Shown here piece by piece: positions 15,513 to 23,376 of a stretch of 39,429 nucleotides of DNA. Below the pieces are notes generated by a model, which ran no database searches, was not told where the DNA came from, and saw only the letters and a program-made list of their open reading frames with translations. Where the stretch lies: the NCBI GenBank assembly GCA_047971685.1, contig JBKDZW010000163.1, forward strand, positions 1 through 39,429. The letters are read 5' to 3'. A program made the translations under genes and the position numbers. This DNA comes from JAJXWB01 sp047971685. GTDB taxonomy: Bacteria > Pseudomonadota > Alphaproteobacteria > Rhizobiales > Beijerinckiaceae. Within the stretch, counting starts at the first letter, position 1; the number at the start of each line of letters is the position of its first letter.

Positions 15513-17186
15513 ATGCGCTCGACGAAAGTTCCGCCGGCGAAGTTCGTTCCGCAATTCAATCCGTCTTTACAGGCTTTTGTCCCGCAGATGACCGAAACCT
15601 CTCGCCGCAACATCCTCGGCGCCGCAGCTTTGGGCGCAGGCGCGCTTGCAACCGGCTCACTCGTCTGGTCGGGCGCGCTCGCGCAATCCTCCGGACAGCC
15701 GAAATCCTCGCCAAAACAGTCTGCTCCAACGCCGCGCTTCAGCTTCGAGGATGTCGTCAAGCGGGCGCGCGAACTTTCCGAGGCGCCGTTCGATGCGACT
15801 ATCGCCAGGCTGCCGGACGGCCTCGAGACGCTCGACTTCGATGGCTGGCGCGACATTCGCTTCCGGCCGGAGAAGGCGTTCTTCGGCAATAGTCCGTTCC
15901 GCCTGCATGTCTTTCATCTTGGACATAACTTCCGCCGTCCCGTGACGATCAACCTGATCCGCGACGGCATAGCCACGCCCATTCCCTATTCGGCGGGGCT
16001 GTTCGATTACGGCAAGACGAAGTTCGAGCGGCAATTGCCGGTCAACACGGGTTTTGCCGGGTTTCGCCTGCATTTTCCCCTCAACAATCCGCGGATTTAC
16101 GACGAGGTCTGGTCCTTCATCGGCGCGAGCTATTTCCGCTTTCTGGGCCGGGGCCAGACCTATGGGCTGTCGGCGCGCGGGCTTGCGGTGGAGACAGGCA
16201 CCAATCAGGAAGAATTTCCTTTCTTTCGCGAGTTCTGGATCGAGACGCCCGGCGCCAAGGCGGAGCGTGCGACCTTTTACGGCCTGCTCGACGGGGAATC
16301 GGTGACCGGCGCCTATCGGTTCGATCTCGACCCAGGCCAGGATTCGGTTCTGGAGATCGGCGCGACCCTGTTTGCGCGCCGCCCCGGCGTGAAATTCGGC
16401 CTGGCTGCGTTGACGTCAATGTATTTCCTTGGCGAGAACGATCGCCGCCGGAGCCAGGATTTCCGGTTCGAGCTGCACGATTCCGATGGCCTGCTGATGA
16501 ACAACGAGAGCGGGGAATGGCTGTGGCGGCCGCTGCGCAATCCGACATCGCTCGCGGTGACCTCCTTCCTCGACAAGAACTCGCGCGGCTTCGGCCTGAT
16601 GCAGCGCGATCGCTCCTTCGACCGTTATCAGGATCTCGAACTCGCCTATCAGAGCCGGCCGAGCTATTGGGTCGAGCCGACCGAGCCGTTCGGCGAGGGC
16701 CGCGTCGAACTCGTGGAATTGCCGACCACCGACGAGACCAACGACAATATCGTGACCTCCTATGTGGCGAACGAAGGGCCGGCGCCCGGCGCGCCATTCA
16801 CGCTCGGCTACAAGATCGTTTCCACGCTCGACATGGCGCGGCTCTCGCCCAACGGGCGCGCAATCAACACTTTCCAGACGGTGGCGCGCGCGCTCGGCTC
16901 GCGCGAGACGCCGCCCGAGGGGTCGCGTCGTTTCATCATAGATTTCGCCGGCGGCGATCTCGAATATTTCATGGGCGACACGGCGCTGGTCGAAGCCGTC
17001 GCCTCGATATCGCAGGGCTCGGTGCTGCGCGCGTTCATTGCCGCCAACCCTTATGTGAAGGGGATTCGCGCCTTCGTCGACATCCAGATGCCCAACGGCC
17101 ATCCCGCCGACCTGCGCGTGTTTCTGCGGGCGGGCGAGCGCACACTTACGGAAACCTGGACTTTCCCCTGGTCGAGCAAGGCCTGA
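15513..17186 (+). CDS. opgG: Periplasmic glucan biosynthesis protein, OpgG/OpgD (MdoG) family
   Basis: A 557-residue secreted protein acting on osmoregulated periplasmic glucan backbones. It carries a twin-arginine signal (TSRRNILGAAALGAGALATG), more like OpgD than Sec-exported OpgG. The mature part begins FSFEDVVKRARELSEAPFD, followed by FFGNSPFRLHVFHLG, YFRFLGRGQTYGLSARGLA and EEFPFFREFWIETP, all family hallmarks. ATG 15513 has GAGG four bases before it; ATG 15588 would give a compact Tat signal (MTETSRRN) but lacks a ribosome site. No glucosyltransferase gene (opgH) is adjacent in the window. The stop overlaps the region where the next frame must start. Confidence 0.92.
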   Translation: MRSTKVPPAKFVPQFNPSLQAFVPQMTETSRRNILGAAALGAGALATGSLVWSGALAQSSGQPKSSPKQSAPTPRFSFEDVVKRARELSEAPFDATIARLPDGLETLDFDGWRDIRFRPEKAFFGNSPFRLHVFHLGHNFRRPVTINLIRDGIATPIPYSAGLFDYGKTKFERQLPVNTGFAGFRLHFPLNNPRIYDEVWSFIGASYFRFLGRGQTYGLSARGLAVETGTNQEEFPFFREFWIETPGAKAERATFYGLLDGESVTGAYRFDLDPGQDSVLEIGATLFARRPGVKFGLAALTSMYFLGENDRRRSQDFRFELHDSDGLLMNNESGEWLWRPLRNPTSLAVTSFLDKNSRGFGLMQRDRSFDRYQDLELAYQSRPSYWVEPTEPFGEGRVELVELPTTDETNDNIVTSYVANEGPAPGAPFTLGYKIVSTLDMARLSPNGRAINTFQTVARALGSRETPPEGSRRFIIDFAGGDLEYFMGDTALVEAVASISQGSVLRAFIAANPYVKGIRAFVDIQMPNGHPADLRVFLRAGERTLTETWTFPWSSKA

Positions 17187-17638
17187 TCCCCCTCGCGATC
17201 CGGCCGGCGCGCAAAAGCGATCTGGACCGGCTCGTGCAAATAGAAAACGCAGCCTTTGCGACCGACCGGATGTCGCGGCGCGCCTTTGCCCGGCGCATCG
17301 CCAGTTCGTCGAGCGATCTCGATGTCTGCGAAAGCGACGCCGGAATCGTCGGCTATGGGCTCGTCGAATTTCGGACTTTCTCAGTCTTTGCCAGGCTCTT
17401 TTCGATAGCGCGCGCGCAAACGGCGCCGGCGGGCGTCGGGCGGGCGTTGCTGGCGTCCTGCGAGGCGCGGGCGATCGCGCGCGGGCGAAGGGCCATACGG
17501 CTGGAGGTGCGCGAAGACAATTTTCGCGCATTGCGGCTCTACGAGAAAAGCGGCTTTCGCCCGATCGGCCGTTACGACGACTATTACGAGGATGGCGCGC
17601 CTGCGCTGCGGTTGGAGAAAGCGCTGGGCACGGGGTGA
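17183..17638 (+). CDS. GNAT-family N-acetyltransferase with no standard start codon
   Basis: A RimI-like acetyltransferase of about 150 residues: LAIRPARKSDLDRLVQIENAAF, then RAQTAPAGVGRALLASCEARA (acetyl-CoA loop) and IRLEVREDNFRALRLYEKSGFRPIGRY. The domain appears complete from about 17186, but no ATG, GTG or TTG lies in frame immediately before it. GTG 17234 would remove beta-strand 1 and part of helix 1. A CTG at 17183 overlapping the opgG stop is shown as the start. Alternatives are a non-standard start or ribosomal frameshifting from opgG (the frame stays open upstream inside opgG), or a sequence error. The domain is certain, the start is not. Confidence 0.75.
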   Translation: MIPLAIRPARKSDLDRLVQIENAAFATDRMSRRAFARRIASSSSDLDVCESDAGIVGYGLVEFRTFSVFARLFSIARAQTAPAGVGRALLASCEARAIARGRRAIRLEVREDNFRALRLYEKSGFRPIGRYDDYYEDGAPALRLEKALGTG

Positions 17639-17722
17639 GTACGGCCCCTTGCGCTCATTTCGCACAGCGCCCACAAAGTGCGATCTTAAATGCTGAGGGC
17701 CCGCATCGGCCGGGGAGGTCCT

Positions 17723-18730
17723 GTGAGATTGAAGCCTGTCATGGCGGCGCTGGCCATTCTTGCTGCGTCGTTCGTCACGCCTGCGCTTGCGCTCGACAAG
17801 ATTTCCTTCGCCACCAATTGGCTGCCCGAGGCCGAACATGGCGGTTTCTATCAAGCTGTCGTCGACGGCTCCTATGCGAAATACGGGCTGGAGGTGAAGA
17901 TCGTTCCCGGCGGTCCGCAGGCCAACAATCGCCTGCTGCTGATTGCGGGCAAGGTCGATTTCTTCATGGGCCCCAACATGATCCAGGCGATGGATGCGGT
18001 GAAGCAGGGCGTGCCGACGCTTGCGGTCGCCTCCATGTTCCAGAAAGATCCCGTCGTCTATATGTCGCATCCCGGCGTCGGTCTCGACAAAATCGGGGAT
18101 CTTGCGAAAGCGAACGCCTATTTCCTCGGCAAGGACAATCTTGTCACCGTCTTCCAATGGGCCAGGCAGACTTTCGGCTTTCGGGAAGACAGGGTGAAGC
18201 CATACGCCTTCAATCCCGCGCCTTTCATCGCGGATAAAATGTCGGTGCAGCAGGGCTATCTGACGAGCGAGCCTTACGAGGTCGAAAAGCAGGGCGGCTT
18301 CAAACCCAACGTCTTTCTCCTTGCCGATCACGGCTACGATTCCTACTCGACCACGATCGAGACGCGCAGCGATATTGTCGCCGGCAAGCCCGATCTCGTG
18401 CAGCGTTTCGTCGACGCCTCGATCGTCGGCTGGTACAATTATCTCTACGGCGACAACACGGCTGCAAACGCGCTCATCAAAAAAGAAAACCCCGACATCA
18501 CCGATGGGCAGATCGCATTTTCGATCGCGCGGATGAAGGAGCATGGCGTGGTCGATTCCGGCGATTCCCTGAAACTGGGCATCGGCGCGATGACGGACGC
18601 GCGCATGAAAAGCTTCTTCGACAAGATGGTGAAGGCCGGCGTGGTCGATGCAAAGCTCGATTATAAAAAATCCTACACGCTGCAATTCGTGAACAAGGGC
18701 GTGGGGCTCGATCTCAGGCCGAAGCCGTGA
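17723..18730 (+). CDS. ABC transporter substrate-binding protein, NMT1/THI5-like
   Basis: A 335-residue periplasmic binding protein: signal peptide MRLKPVMAALAILAASFVTPALA, then ISFATNWLPEAEHGGFYQAV, the classic NMT1/SsuA-family opening. Family members bind thiamine precursors, riboflavin, sulfonates, nitrate-like anions or pyrimidines; I see no residue or riboswitch that settles this. GTG 17723 follows GGGGAGG. The stop overlaps the GTG of the ATPase (GTGA). It heads a three-gene transporter operon. Confidence 0.9.
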   Translation: MRLKPVMAALAILAASFVTPALALDKISFATNWLPEAEHGGFYQAVVDGSYAKYGLEVKIVPGGPQANNRLLLIAGKVDFFMGPNMIQAMDAVKQGVPTLAVASMFQKDPVVYMSHPGVGLDKIGDLAKANAYFLGKDNLVTVFQWARQTFGFREDRVKPYAFNPAPFIADKMSVQQGYLTSEPYEVEKQGGFKPNVFLLADHGYDSYSTTIETRSDIVAGKPDLVQRFVDASIVGWYNYLYGDNTAANALIKKENPDITDGQIAFSIARMKEHGVVDSGDSLKLGIGAMTDARMKSFFDKMVKAGVVDAKLDYKKSYTLQFVNKGVGLDLRPKP

Positions 18731-19542
18731 CAGGGACGGCGGCGCTGCAAGAGCGCGCGCACGGCGAGGCTGCGCCTTTGATGCGGATGCAGAACGTCGC
18801 GAAGATTTTCGGAAGCGGGCTTGCGGCGTTGCGCGATCTCGATCTCGATCTGCGCGAAGGCGAGTTCTTGAGCCTGCTCGGACCGTCCGGCTGCGGAAAA
18901 TCCACGGCTCTGCGGCTGATTGCGGGCCTCAGCGCGCCAAGCGCAGGACTTGTGCATTGGCGCGACGGCGTGCGCCCGCAAGTCGGCTTCGTCTTTCAGG
19001 AGCCGACCCTGGCGCCTTGGGCCAATGTCGCGCGCAACGTCTACCTGCCGTTGCGGCTGCAAGGCGTCAGCAAAAAGGAGGCAGGGCCCCGCATCGACGC
19101 TGCGCTGGAAAGCGTCGGCCTCGCGCATTTTTCTCGCGCATATCCGCGAGAGCTTTCCGGCGGCATGCGCATGCGCGTATCCATTGCGCGTGCGCTCGTC
19201 ACGCGCCCGCCGCTGCTCCTGATGGACGAGCCCTTCGCCGCGCTCGACGAGATCACGCGCTTCAAGCTCAACGACGATTTGCTGGCGCTTGCGCGCAAGT
19301 TGAGGACGACCGTCGTTTTCGTCACGCATTCCGTGTTCGAGAGCGTCTACCTGTCCTCGCGCATCGCGGTTTTTTCCGCCCGGCCCGGCCGCGTCGTGGA
19401 GACGATCGCGGTCGAGGGGCCGGCCGTGCGCGACGCCGGGTTTCGGCTGTCGCCGCAATTTGCCGGGGCGTGCAAACATGTTTCGGCGGCGCTCGAGGGG
19501 GCAAGCGGCCCGTTTTCGACAAACAGCGAAGCCTCGACATGA
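18727..19542 (+). CDS. ABC transporter ATP-binding protein (SsuB/TauB/ThiZ type)
   Basis: A 271-residue ATPase with Walker A GPSGCGKST, Q-loop VFQEPTLAPW, signature LSGGM, Walker B LLLMDEPFAALDE and switch histidine VTHSVFES. It energises the transporter formed with the flanking binding protein and permease. It starts at GTG 18727 inside the preceding stop and ends with an ATGA overlap with the permease, so the three genes are tightly coupled. Confidence 0.94.
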   Translation: MTGTAALQERAHGEAAPLMRMQNVAKIFGSGLAALRDLDLDLREGEFLSLLGPSGCGKSTALRLIAGLSAPSAGLVHWRDGVRPQVGFVFQEPTLAPWANVARNVYLPLRLQGVSKKEAGPRIDAALESVGLAHFSRAYPRELSGGMRMRVSIARALVTRPPLLLMDEPFAALDEITRFKLNDDLLALARKLRTTVVFVTHSVFESVYLSSRIAVFSARPGRVVETIAVEGPAVRDAGFRLSPQFAGACKHVSAALEGASGPFSTNSEAST

Positions 19543-20330
19543 GCGAAGACAGGAGCGCATTCGTCGAGATCGGCCTGCCGATTGCGGCATTCGTGCTGTT
19601 TCTGGGCGCATGGGAAGGTATCGTCGCCTACAACAACATCCCGCCATACATTCTGCCGGCGCCGAGCGCGATTTTTCTTGTCCTGATCAAGGACTGGCCG
19701 CTGCTGTCGGCCTCCTTGGCGGTGACTCTGACGATCACGCTGGAGGCGCTGGGGCTGGCGATTGTCGGCGGCGTAGGGCTTGCCATCCTGCTGGCGCAAT
19801 CCAAATGGATCGAGCGCGCTTTTCTGCCGTTCGCCGTCATCTTGCAGGTGACGCCTGTCATTGCGATTGCGCCTTTGCTGCTGGTCTGGCTCGATCCCTC
19901 GACTGCGGTTCTCGTGTGCGCTTTTATCGTCGCCTTCTTTCCTGTCCTGTCGAATACGGCGATGGGGCTTGCCTCGGTCGATCACAATCTTCTCGACCTG
20001 TTCGAGCTTTATGGCGCCTCGCGCTGGAAGCAATTGCTGTGGCTGCGGCTGCCGACGGCGTTGCCCTATTTCTTTTCCGGCCTGCGCATCGCCGGCGGGC
20101 TTGCGCTGATCGGCGCGATTGTCGCGGAACTGGCGGCGGGCGCTGCCGGGCAGGGCTCTGGCCTTGCCTTCCGGATTGTGGAGGCGGGCTTTCGCCTCAA
20201 CATTCCGCGCATGTTCGCGGCGCTGACGCTGATCTCGCTCACCGGCATTGCGATCTATGTGACGCTGGCGCTGGTCTCCAGTCTGTTCCTGCGGCGTTGG
20301 CACGACAGTGCGCGGACAAGAGAGCGGTAG
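19539..20330 (+). CDS. ABC transporter permease (SsuC/TauC/ThiX type)
   Basis: A 263-residue inner-membrane permease with about six helices. After the first helix comes IPPYILPAPSAIF, typical of the family, and the EAA-like loop is LLDLFELYGASRWKQLLWLRLPTALPYF. ATG 19539 overlaps the ATPase stop (ATGA). It completes the binding protein-ATPase-permease set; substrate not determined. Confidence 0.93.
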   Translation: MSEDRSAFVEIGLPIAAFVLFLGAWEGIVAYNNIPPYILPAPSAIFLVLIKDWPLLSASLAVTLTITLEALGLAIVGGVGLAILLAQSKWIERAFLPFAVILQVTPVIAIAPLLLVWLDPSTAVLVCAFIVAFFPVLSNTAMGLASVDHNLLDLFELYGASRWKQLLWLRLPTALPYFFSGLRIAGGLALIGAIVAELAAGAAGQGSGLAFRIVEAGFRLNIPRMFAALTLISLTGIAIYVTLALVSSLFLRRWHDSARTRER

Positions 20331-20438
20331 CGGCATCCGGGCAACGATGCGCAAGCCATGCGGGGCTGGCATGGCGGGCAGACGGAACTCGTGCAAATCA
20401 TCGGTCGCCTGCGCCGACGGCCGCGTTTACAAGGCGGC

Positions 20439-21377
20439 ATGACGATGCAGGAAAGCGGAAAACCGGGCAAGGCGGCGCGAGGCTCGCTCGATGTCGCCGA
20501 CAGCGCGGAGATGCAGTCGCGCCAGCGCGGCATTCTGCTCATGTGCTGCGCGCTCGTCTGCTTTGCCTGTCTCGACACGACCGGCAAATGGCTCAGCCGG
20601 CATGTGCCGGTGTGGGAAGTGGTGTGGGCGCGTTATGTCGGCGCCGCCATTCTCGCGCTTGTTTTCACCAATCCCTGGCGCGCGACGGGCTCGCTGCGCA
20701 CACGCAGGCCCGTCCTGCAATGTTTTCGCGCGCTCCTTCTGTTCGGCTCGACGCTGTTCAACTTTCTGGCGCTGCGCCATCTGCAACTTGCCGACACGAT
20801 GTCGATAGCCTTCGCGCTGCCGCTCGTCCTGTCGTTGCTGGCCGGGCCGATCCTGGGCGAATGGGTGGGGCCGCGCCGGCTTGCGGCGATCCTCGTCGGC
20901 TTCATCGGCGTGCTTGTCGTGGTGCGGCCGGGCGTCGGCGCCTTGCAGCCGGGCATGATCTATTCGATCGGCAGTCTGTTCTGCTACGCTTTCTACAACA
21001 TGTTCACGCGCATGCTGGCGGCGACCGATCCGCCAACCACGACGACTTTCTTCTCGTCGATTTCGGGCGTCGTTATTCTCACGCCGTTTCTGCCGTGGTT
21101 CTGGCGATGGCCGCAATCGTGGGACATGTGGCTGGGATTGGCCGCGCTCGGCGTCTTCGGCGGCTTCGGCCATTATCTGCTCATCCTCGCGCACGGGCGC
21201 GCGCCGGCGGCGGTGCTGGCGCCTTACGTCTATACGCAGATCGTGTGGATGACGGCGCTGGGCTTCATCGTCTTCGGCGACGTGCCGGGCTTCTATACGG
21301 CGCTCGGCGCGGGCATCGTCGTTACATCGGGGCTGTATCTTTTTTATCGCGAGCGGGCGGTGAAAGCGCAGGCCTGA
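20439..21377 (+). CDS. DMT-superfamily (EamA) transporter
   Basis: A 312-residue inner-membrane protein with ten hydrophobic segments in two EamA halves, e.g. GILLMCCALVCFACLDTTGKWLS and MIYSIGSLFCYAFYNMFTRML. Members mostly export metabolites. ATG 20439 follows AAGG; ATG 20445 is equally possible, and an upstream in-frame ATG at 20358 lacks a ribosome site. It lies about 110 bases after the NMT1-type operon on the same strand and may be co-transcribed. Confidence 0.9.
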   Translation: MTMQESGKPGKAARGSLDVADSAEMQSRQRGILLMCCALVCFACLDTTGKWLSRHVPVWEVVWARYVGAAILALVFTNPWRATGSLRTRRPVLQCFRALLLFGSTLFNFLALRHLQLADTMSIAFALPLVLSLLAGPILGEWVGPRRLAAILVGFIGVLVVVRPGVGALQPGMIYSIGSLFCYAFYNMFTRMLAATDPPTTTTFFSSISGVVILTPFLPWFWRWPQSWDMWLGLAALGVFGGFGHYLLILAHGRAPAAVLAPYVYTQIVWMTALGFIVFGDVPGFYTALGAGIVVTSGLYLFYRERAVKAQA

Positions 21378-21380
21378 GGC

Positions 21381-21420
21381 GGCTCCCCTTATCCGGCCAT
21401 GCAACGGGAGAAGGGGCGCC
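21381..21420. terminator. Bidirectional hairpin between the convergent EamA and malG-type genes
   Basis: GGCTCCCCTT (21381-21390) pairs with AAGGGGCGCC (21411-21420) with one mismatch; the loop includes CCGGCC and AACGGGAG. It occupies nearly the whole convergent gap. The sequence recalls the common rhizobial intergenic palindromes of the type CTCCCC...GGGAGAAGGGG. It lacks a U-tract, so its terminator role is inferred from position. Confidence 0.55.
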
Positions 21421-21422
21421 GC

Positions 21423-22334
21423 CTATTCCTTCACGGCGCCCGTCATCGCCGACACGTAATATTCCACGAAGAAGGAGTAGAGGATCACCAGCGGCAGGGA
21501 GCCGACGAGTGCGCCGGCCATCAGCGAGCCCCAGCGGTAGATGTCGCCGTCGACGAATTCGTTGACGATGGCGACCGGCACCGTCTTGTTCTGCACTGAC
21601 GTGATGAAGGTCAACGCGTAGATAAATTCGTTCCAGCAGAGCGTGAGCGAGAAAATGCCGGCCGAGATCAGGCCGGGCACGGCCAGCGGCAAGATGATCT
21701 TGGAGAGGATTTGCAGGCGCGTCGCGCCGTCGATCAGCGCGCATTCCTCGAGCTCGTAGGGGATGGTCTTGAAATAGCCCATCAAGAGCCATGTCGAGAA
21801 CGGGATGAGGATGGTGGGATAGACCAGCACCAGCGCCATCGGAGAATCGAACAGGCCGTAGGCCTGCACGATGGTGGCGAGCGGGATGAACAGGATCGAG
21901 GGCGGCACGAGATAGGCCAGGAAGATCAGGCCGCCGACGAATTGTGCGCCGGAGAACCGCAGCCGCACGATGGCGTAGGCCGCCATGACGCTGGCGATCA
22001 GCGACACGAAGGTCGCGAGCACCGAGACATACATGGTGTTCCACAGCCACAGAGGGTAGCGCGTCTCGAACAGCAGCTTGTTGATGTGCTTGAGGGTGGG
22101 GCCGACAACCCAGAACGGATTGTAGGTGTTCATGTCGATCAATTGCTCGTCCGGTTTGATGGCGGTCAGCACCATCCAGTAGAACGGAAAGAGCAGGACG
22201 ATCAGGATGAGGGTCAGCGGGAGCCAGGTCGTCACGACGCGATGCGGCAGGGTGTCGAGATAGCTCATGCCCTCGGAGGCGTCGGCGAGATTGGCCTTGG
22301 CCAGCGATTTCGAGAGATTGCCGGGGTCAGTCAT
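21423..22334 (-). CDS. Carbohydrate ABC transporter permease, MalG type
   Basis: A 303-residue permease with six helices and the EAA loop YELEECALIDGATRLQILSKIILPLAVPG, typical of CUT1 sugar transporters. It pairs with the MalF-type permease just upstream. The start ATG 22334 lies in a perfect 20-bp duplication, discussed at 22327-22366; its ribosome site (GGCGG/AAGGGCGGCGAC) is created by that duplication. It is the last gene of the four-gene transporter group. Confidence 0.95.
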   Translation of the reverse strand: MTDPGNLSKSLAKANLADASEGMSYLDTLPHRVVTTWLPLTLILIVLLFPFYWMVLTAIKPDEQLIDMNTYNPFWVVGPTLKHINKLLFETRYPLWLWNTMYVSVLATFVSLIASVMAAYAIVRLRFSGAQFVGGLIFLAYLVPPSILFIPLATIVQAYGLFDSPMALVLVYPTILIPFSTWLLMGYFKTIPYELEECALIDGATRLQILSKIILPLAVPGLISAGIFSLTLCWNEFIYALTFITSVQNKTVPVAIVNEFVDGDIYRWGSLMAGALVGSLPLVILYSFFVEYYVSAMTGAVKE

Positions 22335-22366
22335 TGTCGCCGCCCTTCAGTCATTGTCGCCGCCCT
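22327..22366. repeat. Perfect 20-bp tandem duplication across the malF/malG junction
   Basis: TCAGTCATTGTCGCCGCCCT occurs twice in a row (22327-22346 and 22347-22366). On the minus strand copy one read encodes the malF C-terminus and stop, the other the malG start. Without the duplication the genes would overlap by eight bases (ATGACTGA); now they are 12 bases apart. Confidence 0.98.
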
Positions 22367-23291
22367 GCTGCCATTTGCGTTTCTGGAGACCGAACCACGA
22401 CACCATGATCGCAGCCAGCAGGAAGGGGATCATGGCGGTGGCGATGGCTGCGCCTTCGCCGAGATTGCCGCCGAGAATGGCGCGCTGATAGGAGAGCGTG
22501 GCCATCAGATGCGTCGCGTTGACCGGGCCGCCGCGCGTCATCGCCCAGATCAACTGGAAGTCGGTGAAGGTGAAGAGCACCGAAAAGGTCATGACCACCG
22601 CGATGATCGGCGTCAGCAGCGGGAAGGTGACGAAGCGGAAGTTCTGCCAGCGCGTCGCGCCGTCGATGGTCGCGGCCTCGTAAAGCGAGGGCGAGACGGT
22701 TTGCAGGCCGGCCAGAAGCGTGATGGCGACGAAGGGCACGCCGCGCCAGATGTTGGCGACGACCAGACACCAGCGCGCGTTCCAGGGGTCGCCGAGAAAA
22801 TCGATGTTCCGGTCGATCAGCCCGAGCCTTATCAGCGACCAGGAGATGATCGAGAATTGCGAATCGTAGATCCACCAGAAGGCGATGGCCGAGAGAACCG
22901 TCGGCACAATGTAGGGGATGAGAACGATCGAGCGCAGAAGCGCCTTGAACGGCAGGTTCTTGTTCAGCAGCAGCGCGAGATAGAGGCCGAGCGCGAATTT
23001 TATGACCGATGCGACCAGCGTGTAGAAAATCGTGAAGAAGACCGAGCCCCAGAAAATCTTGTCGTCGGACAGCCAGTCGTAATTTTCGAGGCCGATGAAG
23101 GAGCCGGCGCGGCCGATCTTGGCGTCGGTGAAGGACAGCCAGACGCCGAGGCCGAGCGGATAGGCCAGAAACAGAACGAGGATGGCGGCCGCCGGCGCCA
23201 TGAACCACATGCCCGCCCAGTCGCGATGGGAGCGCAGGCGCCGCCAGGCCGATCTGGCGGGAGGAGGCGTTGCGAAAGCCGCGTCTGTCAT
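22347..23291 (-). CDS. Carbohydrate ABC transporter permease, MalF type
   Basis: A 314-residue six-helix permease of the CUT1 family; the EAA loop is SLYEAATIDGATRWQNFRFVTFPLLTPII. ATG 23291 is preceded by AGGAAAC. It lies between the binding protein gene (with a strong hairpin in the gap) and the MalG-type permease. Its last codons and stop lie in the 20-bp duplicated segment. Confidence 0.95.
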   Translation of the reverse strand: MTDAAFATPPPARSAWRRLRSHRDWAGMWFMAPAAAILVLFLAYPLGLGVWLSFTDAKIGRAGSFIGLENYDWLSDDKIFWGSVFFTIFYTLVASVIKFALGLYLALLLNKNLPFKALLRSIVLIPYIVPTVLSAIAFWWIYDSQFSIISWSLIRLGLIDRNIDFLGDPWNARWCLVVANIWRGVPFVAITLLAGLQTVSPSLYEAATIDGATRWQNFRFVTFPLLTPIIAVVMTFSVLFTFTDFQLIWAMTRGGPVNATHLMATLSYQRAILGGNLGEGAAIATAMIPFLLAAIMVSWFGLQKRKWQQGGDND

Positions 23292-23332
23292 GAACGTTTC
23301 CTGATCGGTTTCTTGACGTTCGCTGCACAATC

Positions 23333-23354
23333 CCCTCCCCCTTGCGGGGGAGGG
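23333..23354. repeat. Strong hairpin between binding-protein and permease genes
   Basis: CCCTCCCCC-ttgc-GGGGGAGGG forms a perfect nine-pair stem 22 bases after the binding protein gene ends and 42 bases before the MalF-type start (minus strand). Such hairpins after periplasmic binding protein genes (as in malE-malF) protect the upstream message and raise its level relative to the permeases. It also resembles the palindrome at 13597-13623. Confidence 0.7.
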
Positions 23355-23376
23355 AGCAGTTCCTTTGTCCGCCAGT

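Noticed and set aside
17630..17722. TPP riboswitch upstream of the NMT1-type binding protein (GGGGTGAG ... CTGAGGG)
   Set aside because: The second conserved half (ACCC, TTGAACCTGAT and pairing) is absent and the space is too short.
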